DNA of 64,000 bases from Geojedonia litorea (GTDB taxonomy: Bacteria; Bacteroidota; Bacteroidia; Flavobacteriales; Flavobacteriaceae). The DNA lies in assembly GCF_042654525.1 (NCBI RefSeq), contig NZ_JBHSGP010000005.1, forward strand, positions 186,001 to 250,000, given 5' to 3'. Shown here piece by piece: positions 7,432 to 17,013 of the stretch. Each line of letters opens with the position of its first letter. The first letter of the stretch is position 1. Both the position numbers and the translations under genes were made by a program. The notes under the pieces are model-generated. The model ran no database searches. It saw only the letters and a program-made list of their open reading frames with translations, and had not been told where the DNA came from.

Positions 7432-9378
7432 TTAGTTAGTTTCAGGTTGAATTGCGGTATTTGGCGTTTCACCATCTAAAGGTTGATTTTCTTTTTTAAG
7501 GTATTGATCAAGGAATTTCAAAATGCGACTATAGGCCTCAATCTGATTTTCCTTTTTAACAAAGCCATGACCTTCGTCCTCAAAAAGTACATATTCTACA
7601 GGTACTCCGTTTTTACGAACACCGGCCACAATTTCATCAGATTCTATTTGTAGCACTCGAGGATCTTGTGAGCCTTGAAGTACGATTAGCGGTTTGGTCA
7701 CTTTATCGGTGTGGAACAAGGGTGAAATACGCTTTAATCGCGTAGAATCGGCCGAGTAGGGGTCACCTAACTCCAGGTATAAGGATTCTCTAAACGATTC
7801 CCAATAAGGCGGAATACTTTTTAGTGTTCTTAACCAATTGGTAACTCCAAAGATATTCACGCCCACGTCAAATTCTTCAGGCGCATAGGTCAGTGCTGCC
7901 ATGGTCATATAACCCCCATAAGAGCCGCCTATAATGCCTATTTTTTCACTATCAATTTCTGGTTGTGTAGCCAACCAGTTTTTACCTTCTACACAATCTT
8001 GCAGGTCTTTTTCACCGTGATTTAAATCGTCCATTTGGAAAAAGGTTTTGCCATAGCCACTACTGCCTCTATTATTTACAGCTAAAACAGCATAGCCATG
8101 ATTGACCATATATTGAATGAGTGAGCTGAAATTTTGACGGGACTGTCCACCTGGACCACCGTGTACCCAAACCATGGCAGGCACTTTATTGTCTTCTGAA
8201 GCCTGATGTGGTAGATAATAAATGGCAGGAATTTCTACGCCATCAAAGGATTTAAAGCGAATCACTTTGGCAGTTACCAAATCTTTAGGATGAATAGCTT
8301 CGTTTAACACATTGGTGAGCTTATGTTGGGCTTTGGTTTCGAGATTGTAGGTATACAAATCGGAAGGGCTGTTGGAACCACCTACATACATGCGCATCCA
8401 AGTTTCGTCATTAGAGAAGGCTACACTGGTGATGCTTTTGTCTTCAAAATCTGGTAACTGAATAGGCTTCATGGTTTTGGTGTCTAAAACCTCAATCGCG
8501 TTTTTACCATCTTCATTGACATACACTACCAGATACTTGCCTTTTTTAGTGAATCCGGCACCCATAACATCCCATGGTTTTTCAACCACCTTTGATTTTT
8601 CTTTAGTCTTTAAATCGTATTTCATTAAGTAAGCGAATTCAGAGCCCGCATCGGTGGTGTAATAAAACGCCGAATTGTCTACAGAAAAATCTTGAGCCGA
8701 ATTACCACTTTGGGTCTCATTGATTTTTATTCGTTCTTTAGCCTTGATATTGTATAAGAAGAGATCACTATCGTTGGTATTGAGTGATTTCACTAAAGCG
8801 ATATAATTTTTGTCCTTTGAAATCCCACTGAAATTTAAGCCATCATTGTTTTGATATACCATGGAAGATTTGAAATTGGTAATGTCCATTTCATACACGT
8901 CAAAATAGCGCGGGTCGCGTTTGTTGGAACCGTAATAGAAGCCGGTATTATCGGCATTCCAATCGTAAAAATCAGATTTTGCGCCCTTTTCTGGTGTTAA
9001 ATCGGTGATGTTGCCATCGAGATCAATCCTATAAATATGGTTAATCTCGTCCCCATTTCCATCGGCCGAGTAAAGGATGCGATCATCATTAGGAAAATAC
9101 GATTGCGCAAATATAGACGTGCTATCAGAAGCGGTAATGGTGGTATAATCACCACCAGTTGCAGGGACGCTATAGAGATTATAAATCCCAGACTTGTTAC
9201 TTGAAATCAGTAATTTAGAATTGTCTGAAGAGAAATAGCCTCCAGTAACAGCCTCGTTATCCATAAACTGCTCTATGGTATATTCTGATACCGTATGGGC
9301 TTGGTCGTCGCCTTTATCAGCATCAGTTTTACAACCTGCTAAAAGTAGAAGGAGGATTAATGTGCGTATTGGTTTCAT
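7432..9378 (-). CDS. S9 family prolyl oligopeptidase-type peptidase, lipoprotein
   Basis: The 648-residue enzyme has a lipobox (LLLLLAGC, Cys 16), a beta-propeller of TolB/WD40-like repeats (about 30-380) and a C-terminal alpha/beta hydrolase domain. The triad is visible: Ser 486 in GGSYGGYM, Asp 572 in LQGSQDPRV and His 604 in EDEGHGF. This is the acylaminoacyl/dipeptidyl peptidase subfamily of S9, which releases short peptides from oligopeptides; the lipid anchor puts it in the envelope. It follows the large BNR-repeat gene by 17 bases, so the two are probably co-transcribed and may act together on proteins or peptides outside the cytoplasm. Confidence 0.93.
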   Translation of the reverse strand: MKPIRTLILLLLLAGCKTDADKGDDQAHTVSEYTIEQFMDNEAVTGGYFSSDNSKLLISSNKSGIYNLYSVPATGGDYTTITASDSTSIFAQSYFPNDDRILYSADGNGDEINHIYRIDLDGNITDLTPEKGAKSDFYDWNADNTGFYYGSNKRDPRYFDVYEMDITNFKSSMVYQNNDGLNFSGISKDKNYIALVKSLNTNDSDLFLYNIKAKERIKINETQSGNSAQDFSVDNSAFYYTTDAGSEFAYLMKYDLKTKEKSKVVEKPWDVMGAGFTKKGKYLVVYVNEDGKNAIEVLDTKTMKPIQLPDFEDKSITSVAFSNDETWMRMYVGGSNSPSDLYTYNLETKAQHKLTNVLNEAIHPKDLVTAKVIRFKSFDGVEIPAIYYLPHQASEDNKVPAMVWVHGGPGGQSRQNFSSLIQYMVNHGYAVLAVNNRGSSGYGKTFFQMDDLNHGEKDLQDCVEGKNWLATQPEIDSEKIGIIGGSYGGYMTMAALTYAPEEFDVGVNIFGVTNWLRTLKSIPPYWESFRESLYLELGDPYSADSTRLKRISPLFHTDKVTKPLIVLQGSQDPRVLQIESDEIVAGVRKNGVPVEYVLFEDEGHGFVKKENQIEAYSRILKFLDQYLKKENQPLDGETPNTAIQPETN

Positions 9379-9395
9379 ATATTTTAAAGTTTTTA

Positions 9396-12300
9396 TTAGT
9401 CTAAACCAAAGGTTTTAACCTCTTTAAATGGATTAATTTGCAATTGTTCCATTTTTGCTTTGTAGGTGGTCCATGAGTCATTAAAGAACGCGTTGGTTTT
9501 ACCCAAGGCATCATTCAAGGCGTCTTCGGCATTCTTCATCAAGGTGCGTTCGGTTGAGGTGATGCCCTGTTGTCTAGACCCTACATACTGACGGGCTAAA
9601 CCATAGAGTTGCGTTACGGTAACTTCGGGGTTACGGGTAATCCCTTGACGCTCATCTTCCTTGCCTAAATAGATGTCTAGTATACCGTCAATATCCTTAA
9701 TGATATCTTTTGAGGCCTTTATTTCATCCTTGTATTTATCCTTATCTAGCTTTTTGAGATCTGCCTGGAATTTTTCGGCAATTTGTTTGCTTTCCACAAG
9801 CTGTTTTATGGCATCAACCGCAACTTGCCCCATGCTTTCAAGTTTTTTTGACGTGGCATACACCTCGTTTATACTCGCCATGGATACATTAATTCGTGGG
9901 TCGGTTTTAACACTAATGGTTTCTTCAGAAGTTTGATCTCCAAAAGCAATCTTTAAGCGGTAAGTGCCCGGTTTTACACTCACACCACCTGGTTCTCTGT
10001 TGCTCTTACGCATAGATCGCGAAGGACGATCGATACCAGCTTCATCCATATACCAAGTCCATTTTTGAATTCCTGATGAATCTGGTGCTTTTCGTTTTAA
10101 GGTTCTAATCAGTCTATCACCATCATAAATGGTAAGTGTTAAAGAGTCCCATTTTACTTTAGCATCCTCTTTTTCAGCAGCATCCTCATCTGCTTTTTTA
10201 TCGGCATCATCCTCTTTTTTAGAGGCTTCTTTTTTCTCATCAATTTTTACAAAATAGCTCAATTGTGCACCGTATGCTCTATTGTCGCCATTGTATTCGG
10301 CATCTGCACCAAAACGACTACCTGTAGGTTGCTGGTAGGCTGCCTGATATGCCGTAGGTGGGGTGAATAGTTTGATTTTTTGGTTTAAGACCTGCTTGTT
10401 TTTGGCAATAGCTCTTAAAGGTCTGATATCATCAATAACCCAAGCCGCACGGCCAAAGGTGCCTATTACCAAATCCTGTTCTCTAGGATGAATCACTAAA
10501 TCTTTTACAGGTACGGTTGGGAACCCGTGAGTCCATTTGGTCCATTTGTTTCCAGCGTCTACAGAGAGGTATAAACCGTCATCGGTTCCTAAAAACATTA
10601 AATTAGGCTCTTCAGGGTCTTCTACAATAGAGAGGGTATAGCTGGTGACATCAGTCTCATCTACAATACGCTGCCAGGTTTTTCCATAATCTTTAGTTCT
10701 ATACGCGTAAGGCGTGTAGTTAAATCGTCTATAATCGTTAGCAATTAAAAGGGCTTCACCTTTAGTTTTATTGGATGCTTTTATTTGTGCAATCCAACTT
10801 CCAGCTGGTAGTCCTTTGATATTTTTAGACACATCGGTCCAGGTTTGCCCAGCATTTTGAGTGATATGAACGCGTCCGTCGTCACTACCTACCCAAAGCA
10901 TGTCCCTTTCAACAGGTGAAGGTTCAACCACTAGAATCGTGGTATGATTTTCGGCGCCGGTAGCGTCCATAGTGAGACCGCCACTTTCAGATTGCTTTTG
11001 CTTTTCAGGATTGTTTGTAGTAAGGTCTGGAGAAATGATGGTCCAGGTTTCGCCTTTATCGGTTGATTTGTGTACAAACTGACTTCCGAAGTAAATCGTA
11101 CTGTTATCGAAGGGGTCAATATTAATGGCCGAATTCCAGTTAAAACGCAAATCTACATTAGGGTCGGGATGCGTAGGTCTTACAATATAATTGTTACCTG
11201 TTTGCCAGTCATAGCGCAGCACATAGCCTTGCTGACTCATGGTCCAACCATAGCGTGAATCGTCTCTATCTGGAACAACATCAAAACCATCTCCAAAACT
11301 AATTTCTTGCCAGTAGCTGTTGCGAATCCCTTGATCGCGCCACACATAGGCAGGGCCTCTCCATGAACCATTATCTTGCATGCCGCCATACACATTATAA
11401 GGAAACTCGTTATCGACATTGATATGGTAGAATTGTGCTACCGGAAGATTACCTATAAAGCGCCATGACTTACCACCGTCTTTAGTGATATTTAACCCGC
11501 CATCGTTACCGTCGATCATAAAATTCCCATTTTTGGGATGAATCCACCAGGCGTGGTGATCGGGGTGTACACCGTTATCTACACCATAAGCAGGCATGAG
11601 TTGTTCAAAGTTTTTACCGCCATCTTCTGAAACGTTCACATAGGTGAACACTGAATACACTCTATTTTCGTTTTGAGGGTCCACATAGATTTCGGAGTAA
11701 TAAAATGGACGGTTTCCAATATCGCTTTTATCATTGATTTTTTTCCAATTAAAACCACCATCTTCACTTTTGTATAGTGCATTCTTTTTAGCTTCCACCA
11801 AGGCATATACAATATTAGGCTTGTTAGGCGCAATGGCAATACCAATTCTTCCAAGATTTCCTTTTGGAAGTCCGTCTTTATCGGTTATTTTTTTCCATGT
11901 TTTTCCACCATCATGCGTCATATGCAGTCCAGAACCTTCGCCACCAGAATTAAAAAACCAAGGCTCGCGTTTATGTTCCCACATGGCCGCGAATAATTTA
12001 TTTGGGTTTTTGGGATCCATCACCAAATCGGCTGCTCCAGTTTTGTTATTGGCAAATAAGATGCGTTCCCATGATTTACCGCCATCGGTTGTTTTATAGA
12101 CACCACGTTCGGGATGTTCGCCCCAAGGAGAGCCTATAGCGGCCACATACACCACATTTGGATTCGTGGGGTCGATGATGACACGATGAATATGACGTGT
12201 TTTTTCTAAACCCATTAAGCTCCAGCTTTTACCGGCATCTAATGATTTATAAATACCATAACCGCCATTTAAACTATTACGCGGGTTACCTTCGCCAGTA

Positions 12301-12608
12301 CCCACCCAAATGACACTTGGGTTAGATTGTTGGATAGCGACTGCCCCAATAGAAGCGGTGGCTTCATTATCAAAAATAGGCGCCCATTTAATGCCGCCAG
12401 AAGTTGATTTCCATAAACCACCCGAAGCGGTTCCTACGTACATGATATCTGGATTACTGTGAACCGCGTCAATCGCTGTTACACGGCCAGACATACCACC
12501 CGGACCAATGTTTCGAGGGGTCATGTTTTTGATTAAATCTGTTGAAAAGTCTTGGGAAAAAACTGAAAATGATGCGAGTAGCATCAAGGAGAGTAGTATC
12601 TGTTTCAT
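9396..12608 (-). CDS. VPS10/sortilin-like BNR-repeat exoprotein
   Basis: The 1070-residue protein has a Sec signal peptide (cleavage near SVFS-QDFST) and at least ten Asp-box/BNR motifs of the form S-x-D-x-G-x-x-W (for example SLDAGKSW, TTDGGKSW, THDGGKTW, STDKGETW, SVDAGNKW) spread over residues 60-690, which build beta-propellers as in sialidases and sortilin. A Lys/Glu/Asp-rich low-complexity linker lies near 785-815. It is followed by an Ig-like segment (GVSVKPGTYRLKIAF) and a helical C-terminus. Often labelled glycosyl hydrolase, but I see no sialidase arginine triad, so binding or scaffolding is as likely as catalysis. It is the first gene of a pair with the S9 peptidase. Confidence 0.85.
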   Translation of the reverse strand: MKQILLSLMLLASFSVFSQDFSTDLIKNMTPRNIGPGGMSGRVTAIDAVHSNPDIMYVGTASGGLWKSTSGGIKWAPIFDNEATASIGAVAIQQSNPSVIWVGTGEGNPRNSLNGGYGIYKSLDAGKSWSLMGLEKTRHIHRVIIDPTNPNVVYVAAIGSPWGEHPERGVYKTTDGGKSWERILFANNKTGAADLVMDPKNPNKLFAAMWEHKREPWFFNSGGEGSGLHMTHDGGKTWKKITDKDGLPKGNLGRIGIAIAPNKPNIVYALVEAKKNALYKSEDGGFNWKKINDKSDIGNRPFYYSEIYVDPQNENRVYSVFTYVNVSEDGGKNFEQLMPAYGVDNGVHPDHHAWWIHPKNGNFMIDGNDGGLNITKDGGKSWRFIGNLPVAQFYHINVDNEFPYNVYGGMQDNGSWRGPAYVWRDQGIRNSYWQEISFGDGFDVVPDRDDSRYGWTMSQQGYVLRYDWQTGNNYIVRPTHPDPNVDLRFNWNSAINIDPFDNSTIYFGSQFVHKSTDKGETWTIISPDLTTNNPEKQKQSESGGLTMDATGAENHTTILVVEPSPVERDMLWVGSDDGRVHITQNAGQTWTDVSKNIKGLPAGSWIAQIKASNKTKGEALLIANDYRRFNYTPYAYRTKDYGKTWQRIVDETDVTSYTLSIVEDPEEPNLMFLGTDDGLYLSVDAGNKWTKWTHGFPTVPVKDLVIHPREQDLVIGTFGRAAWVIDDIRPLRAIAKNKQVLNQKIKLFTPPTAYQAAYQQPTGSRFGADAEYNGDNRAYGAQLSYFVKIDEKKEASKKEDDADKKADEDAAEKEDAKVKWDSLTLTIYDGDRLIRTLKRKAPDSSGIQKWTWYMDEAGIDRPSRSMRKSNREPGGVSVKPGTYRLKIAFGDQTSEETISVKTDPRINVSMASINEVYATSKKLESMGQVAVDAIKQLVESKQIAEKFQADLKKLDKDKYKDEIKASKDIIKDIDGILDIYLGKEDERQGITRNPEVTVTQLYGLARQYVGSRQQGITSTERTLMKNAEDALNDALGKTNAFFNDSWTTYKAKMEQLQINPFKEVKTFGLD

Positions 12609-12714
12609 TATTAAATTGATTAGTTGATTTAAAGATAGTAAAAACTAAAATTGAGAATGTGAAGGTTTTGTTAATGCTTCATAAAATTGAATTAGAATTA
12701 TTGATTTTTTTAGG

Positions 12715-13308
12715 CTAATTAGAAAGTAATTTTGGGATGTTAGTACTCGCACTTTCATCATTTTCGTTGCTCAATAACCATTGGGTTCCATAAACATCTT
12801 CATAGGTTATAGCAAAGTCAATTGCTCTAGAATTTAAAACTTGTTTAAACACTTCAATATGATCCGATTCCTTTATTTCAATGAGTTTAATGTCTTCATT
12901 GGCTGGCATTACAAAACCTTTTATTAAGGTACTAGTTAAATAGGGAATGGAGTCTAGCTCTGGTGCGGTTTCAAATAGTTCATTAAATAGGTCATCAGAA
13001 TTGTTAAACATCTTCATGGAGTCTAAAACAATTTCAACTTTTGTGATGAAGGCTGGCCCTACACCTTTATTACCTACAATGAGATGGAATTCCTGTCCAT
13101 TGTCACTGTACCACTGATGCAGATAGGGTAATACAGAAGCGCTTTGTTGTTTTTGAATCAATTTATTTTCTTCGCGCGCTAAATAGGATTGATAGAGTAA
13201 GGCTACCAGCGAAATCACACTTATAAAAAGCGCAGAGGTACTCATGATTTTATCGGTAGTCCACTGAATTTTCCATTTGTTAGCTTTTGGTTGTGAGTTT
13301 TCAGACAT
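12715..13308 (-). CDS. Hypothetical single-pass membrane protein
   Basis: I do not recognise this 197-residue protein. It has one clear transmembrane helix near residues 23-44 (MSTSALFISVISLVALLYQ) after a short basic tail, a brief helix (REENKLIQKQQ), then a beta-rich domain beginning VLPYLHQWYSDNGQEFHLIVGNKGVGPAFI. The pattern of a stalk followed by an immunoglobulin-like strand set (GNKGVGPAFITKVEI) recurs in bacterial membrane proteins of unknown role. Its start is 34 bases past the YdeI-like gene's stop, so it may be the last gene of that operon. Confidence 0.65.
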   Translation of the reverse strand: MSENSQPKANKWKIQWTTDKIMSTSALFISVISLVALLYQSYLAREENKLIQKQQSASVLPYLHQWYSDNGQEFHLIVGNKGVGPAFITKVEIVLDSMKMFNNSDDLFNELFETAPELDSIPYLTSTLIKGFVMPANEDIKLIEIKESDHIEVFKQVLNSRAIDFAITYEDVYGTQWLLSNENDESASTNIPKLLSN

Positions 13309-13342
13309 AAAGCGTTGTATTTTATATATCTAAATTGAATTT

Positions 13343-13912
13343 CTAATTTCTGCTTTTTAAATTATTGAAACACAGTTTTATAATTTCATCGATACGTTTT
13401 GCACGCGTTTCTTGTCGTTTAGCCTGATTAAGCCAATAGAGGTAGCTTTTTCGATAGGAAGGCGCAAAGTTTTGGTAATTTTTATAGGCTATATGGTTTT
13501 TGTCAAAAGCTGCTTGTAGATCGTCGGGTATGATTCCTTTTTCTACCTCGTCTAAAGCTGTCCAACTGCCATTAGCCTTGGCTACTTCAATTTTTTTGAA
13601 ACCACTTTCGTGCATTAAATTTTTCTTGATTAACTCATCAATATATTTCTTGTTTAATGCACTCCAAACACTTTTGTCGTTTCTAGGAGTGAAATATTGA
13701 CGCCGTTTGCCATTGCCTAAACTTTTCACGGTAGAGTCAATCCAACCATAACAAAGGGCAACTTTTACGGCTTCTTCCCAACGCATAGAGTCCTTATGAT
13801 GATCCACCTTATAGAAAATTAAATAGATGCCTTGAGAAGACCCATGGTTGTGGTGCAACCAATCGCGCCATTCGTGATCTGTTTTGAAATAAAGTTCTTC
13901 AATAGCGGTCAT
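13343..13912 (-). CDS. YdeI/OmpD-associated family protein
   Basis: The 189-residue protein matches the YdeI family: N-terminal HEWRDWLHHNH, the conserved WEEAVKVALCYGWIDSTVKSL and RQYFTPR segments, and the C-terminal SYRKSYLYWLNQAKRQETRAKRI motif. Family members are linked to resistance to polymyxin or bacteriocins in enterobacteria, with no established biochemistry. The gene's ATG overlaps the M28 peptidase stop by one base (TAATG), so the two are translationally coupled. Confidence 0.9.
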   Translation of the reverse strand: MTAIEELYFKTDHEWRDWLHHNHGSSQGIYLIFYKVDHHKDSMRWEEAVKVALCYGWIDSTVKSLGNGKRRQYFTPRNDKSVWSALNKKYIDELIKKNLMHESGFKKIEVAKANGSWTALDEVEKGIIPDDLQAAFDKNHIAYKNYQNFAPSYRKSYLYWLNQAKRQETRAKRIDEIIKLCFNNLKSRN

Positions 13913-15243
13913 TAATCCCTTAAAATTTTATTAGGAAAGGTGACTATACTTTCATGGCCGTTAGCTCCAACAGCGGCAACTCCAAAGTAAAAATTGTCAA
14001 CTACTATACCTTCTAGAGTGAATTCGGTGAGGTTGCCTACATATCGGCTATGGTCCCAGGTTGGGGACGTGGTGTCTCTCCAGTAAATTTTATAGCCAGT
14101 GGCCCCTTCAACAGGTTCCCATTTTAATTTTGTCGAGGGTTGTACGGCGCCACCAAGTTCAACTGTTTTTGGTGCTGGTGGTGCAGAAGCAATACTTGCC
14201 AAATTAATGGCATTTACAGCAGTTAATTTTTTGGCATAGGGCATATTAACATGCTCAAAGGTGTCTCCATAAGCAATACCATTTTCGGTTCTAATATCCT
14301 GATGCTGTTGGGTATAATTTTCATGGGCTTCCATAATACGAATACCAGCAAAACCCACATCATTAAATGGACGATGATGCCCACCACGACCAAATCGATC
14401 TAAACGATATACCATCATCGGGTTCATTTCGGGCATGTAGGTTTTTACGGTTTTATGAACATAACGGGCTAATTGACGAGAGATGCCATCAACTTCACCA
14501 CCATAAAAACGGCGTGCATTACGTTCGCGTTCGGTTTCAGTAGGAGGAACGGGTTCAGAGAAAATTCTAAAGGTTCTATTATCAATGACACCATCAACTC
14601 CGGTAATGTTACCAATCATATCATTATTAAGAATGCCAATCACATTCCAGTTTTGTTCTTGCGCATGTTTGGCTAGACCTTGTCCTCCAAATAAACCCTG
14701 TTCCTCGCCCGAAAGACCTACATATATGATGCTATTTTCAAACTTGTATTTAGAAAGTACGCGTGCCGCTTCAATAGTGCCCGCCATACCAGAGGCATTG
14801 TCGTTAGCTCCAGGAGAATCTGAAGTATAATCTGTGGGGTCTGAGACTCGAGAGTCGATGTCTCCACTCATTATAATGTAATTATTGGGATATGTCGTGC
14901 CTTTTTGAACTGCAACAACGTTTACTACCCAAACATCCTTAACAATACGCCCATTAGTGCCTTCTTTTACAAAATTATTCTGGTAAAACACATCCAAACA
15001 ATTGTTACATGACTTTGAAATGGTTTCAAATTCTTGTTTGATCCAACGTCTTGCAGCACCAATACCTCTAGTACTCGAAACCGTATCGCTTAAGGTATGT
15101 CGTGTTCCAAAATCGGCCAGAGTTTTAATATCATTTTTAATACGTTCTTCTGAAACGGCTTTAATAATATCATAAATATTTTGATCGGTTTGCGCTGAAA
15201 TTGTTGTAGAAACAAGTGCAGCAAGGAATACTAATTTTTTCAT
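13912..15243 (-). CDS. M28 family zinc aminopeptidase, exported, with C-terminal fibronectin-like domain
   Basis: The 443-residue protein has a Sec signal (TTISAQTDQ) and an M28 core: GANDNASG (metal Asp), GEEQGLFGG (catalytic and metal Glu), NNDMIGN (metal Asp) and a histidine in ENYTQQHQDIRT. The first ligand motif, usually GHxDS, reads SGDIDSR here, so the canonical histidine is replaced by aspartate. The last 90 residues (LGGAVQPSTKLKWEPVEG, then TGYKIYWRDT) form a fibronectin type III-like module. Activity is likely, as Asp can bind zinc, but specificity is unknown. It is translationally coupled to the following YdeI-like gene. Confidence 0.9.
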   Translation of the reverse strand: MKKLVFLAALVSTTISAQTDQNIYDIIKAVSEERIKNDIKTLADFGTRHTLSDTVSSTRGIGAARRWIKQEFETISKSCNNCLDVFYQNNFVKEGTNGRIVKDVWVVNVVAVQKGTTYPNNYIIMSGDIDSRVSDPTDYTSDSPGANDNASGMAGTIEAARVLSKYKFENSIIYVGLSGEEQGLFGGQGLAKHAQEQNWNVIGILNNDMIGNITGVDGVIDNRTFRIFSEPVPPTETERERNARRFYGGEVDGISRQLARYVHKTVKTYMPEMNPMMVYRLDRFGRGGHHRPFNDVGFAGIRIMEAHENYTQQHQDIRTENGIAYGDTFEHVNMPYAKKLTAVNAINLASIASAPPAPKTVELGGAVQPSTKLKWEPVEGATGYKIYWRDTTSPTWDHSRYVGNLTEFTLEGIVVDNFYFGVAAVGANGHESIVTFPNKILRD

Positions 15244-15286
15244 TTTTAATAGTTTGGTTTAGCTTTTGCTAAATGCCCATTATGGG

Positions 15287-16918
15287 CTATTTTATAAAAG
15301 TTACTTTTTTAATTAATCCGTTTTCAACTTCGTAGATAGCAACAGCATTAATGTACTCGCCATTTTTTAAAACATACTCATGGTCAATGACTTTATTTCC
15401 TATAACTATTCGTTTTTTTATTTCACAGAATAAATCGGGAGTATTATTAAACATTTCTGTATAATTTTTTCGCATGGTTACACTGCCTAAACTTCTTATA
15501 GTGTCTGGGAAATAGATTAAGATTATATCATCTGTATATGTTGCCATAAAGGCATCAATATCTCTTGCGTTGTAGGCGTCTAATTGTTTTTGTACAATAG
15601 CTTCAGGGTTTTCTAGTGATGGCATTGTTGTTTGTGCTTTAGTTGTTTCTTTTTTATAGTTGATTTTTTCTGTTTTTATAGTGCCATCTTTTTGATGAAG
15701 ATCGACGTAAACATTCATTTCATTAGCATTGACTTTTTCAAAGGTCATGCCTTCAAAAATCACCTTATTGGAAGTGATTTCTTTAAGAGGGAAATCTATC
15801 GTTTTGTCTTTTTCTTCCCAGCCTTTTAAGTCGTTGTTAAAATGCTTTAATTGAAGAACTAAAGTATTGTCAACTTCGCGGATAATTTCAATTTCGTAAA
15901 ACGATACTTTTCCATTATTGATTAGTTTGAATGTTGCCATCATTGAACCTCCTGAAGGCTGACTCCAGTTTTCTTCCACTTGTCCACCAAAAGCTTCTCC
16001 TTTCCAGTTACCGGCTATCCAAGCAATATTTTCGAGTTTAGGCTCTAATTTTAGATCAGCAAGTTCGCCAACGACGGCCAGTTTTTTACCATTAGGACTT
16101 ACGGCTAGGCGGGTAATATTTTTAATGCCAACATCAGAAAATGAGAAGGCTTTGACCCAATTGGTATGTAATTTTGGATTGAACTGGTATAACTCACCAT
16201 CATATGCCATAAGGATTGTTCCATCATTTAGCCAACATAAATCTTCGCTTTGAGGCAGTGTATTGATAATGGATGCTGTGGTTCCAGTGGTTGGGTCTAC
16301 CGATTTGATATCCCAAACACTATCATTGTCCTTTGAAATATAGCTTACTAAATTTGTATTCGGGATGTTGTGCAACGAACGCCCCACTTTTTCTTGGATT
16401 CTATGATTTTTATGGTCTGGAAATGTTGTTGAATATAAGGATAGGCCATTGTTTTCCAATACCGAAGACAATAGCAGGTTTTTGTTAAACCAGACATGAT
16501 AGCCAATAACGATGTCGTCAACTAAAATTTCTGACTCCCCAGTTTTAAGGTTATATTTTTGGAGTGTTTGTGTACCATTCTTATCTAGCCTAATGGCAGA
16601 AAGTGCATTTTGATTAGGAATTTTTAAAGGTGAATATTCACTGCCTTCGCTACTATTAACCCAACGTTTGGAATGATTGTTCAATTGGTATTCGAGTATA
16701 TCTGTTTGTCCATTTCTGGTTGCAGCATAAAAAAGTGTGTTATTGTCCAAAAATGATGGTTGGTTATCGTAACCTTCGTTATTGGATATATTTTTGAAAT
16801 TAGAAAGTTTTATGGTTTGATTATCTTGAGTTAAATCGAATAGAAATACTTCTGTGTCAGGCTGCGCAAAAAGAAATAATGGAAGTAGATAGCATATTAA
16901 AAGGAGGTGCTTTTTCAT
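15287..16918 (-). CDS. Exported three-domain protein: TolB-like propeller, DUF6265, SnoaL-like
   Basis: The 543-residue protein starts with a Sec signal peptide (LLPLFLFAQ). Residues about 25-280 are WD/TolB-like repeats. Residues about 290-425 match DUF6265 (IAWIAGNWKGEAFGG, EENWSQPSGGSMMATF). Residues about 430-543 are an NTF2/SnoaL-like domain (VQKQLDAYNARDIDAFMATY, ending YEVENGLIKKVTFIK). I know these parts mainly as separate proteins; their joining in one exported chain is unusual. SnoaL-like domains bind small hydrophobic ligands or act as cyclases or isomerases, but no active-site set can be named. It lies alone between the fad operon terminator and the M28 gene. Confidence 0.78.
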   Translation of the reverse strand: MKKHLLLICYLLPLFLFAQPDTEVFLFDLTQDNQTIKLSNFKNISNNEGYDNQPSFLDNNTLFYAATRNGQTDILEYQLNNHSKRWVNSSEGSEYSPLKIPNQNALSAIRLDKNGTQTLQKYNLKTGESEILVDDIVIGYHVWFNKNLLLSSVLENNGLSLYSTTFPDHKNHRIQEKVGRSLHNIPNTNLVSYISKDNDSVWDIKSVDPTTGTTASIINTLPQSEDLCWLNDGTILMAYDGELYQFNPKLHTNWVKAFSFSDVGIKNITRLAVSPNGKKLAVVGELADLKLEPKLENIAWIAGNWKGEAFGGQVEENWSQPSGGSMMATFKLINNGKVSFYEIEIIREVDNTLVLQLKHFNNDLKGWEEKDKTIDFPLKEITSNKVIFEGMTFEKVNANEMNVYVDLHQKDGTIKTEKINYKKETTKAQTTMPSLENPEAIVQKQLDAYNARDIDAFMATYTDDIILIYFPDTIRSLGSVTMRKNYTEMFNNTPDLFCEIKKRIVIGNKVIDHEYVLKNGEYINAVAIYEVENGLIKKVTFIK

Positions 16919-16953
16919 ATGCTAAATTTAAACATTTTTGAAGATACTAAAAT

Positions 16954-16988
16954 AAAAAAAGCCAATTCTAATTAAAGAATCGACTTTT
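16954..16988 (-). terminator. Terminator of the fatty-acid degradation operon
   Basis: A 13-bp stem with two G-U pairs (AAAAGCCAATTCT at 16957-16969 with AGAATCGACTTTT at 16976-16988) and a run of seven T on the minus strand. It follows the acyl-CoA dehydrogenase stop by about 25 bases. Confidence 0.8.
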
Positions 16989-17013
16989 CCATCATTTGAA
17001 TTAGTCTAAATGT

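Noticed and set aside
10931..12099. Overlapping frames on both strands inside the BNR-repeat gene.
   Set aside because: They follow repeat codons of the real 1070-residue gene and have no start context or motif of their own.
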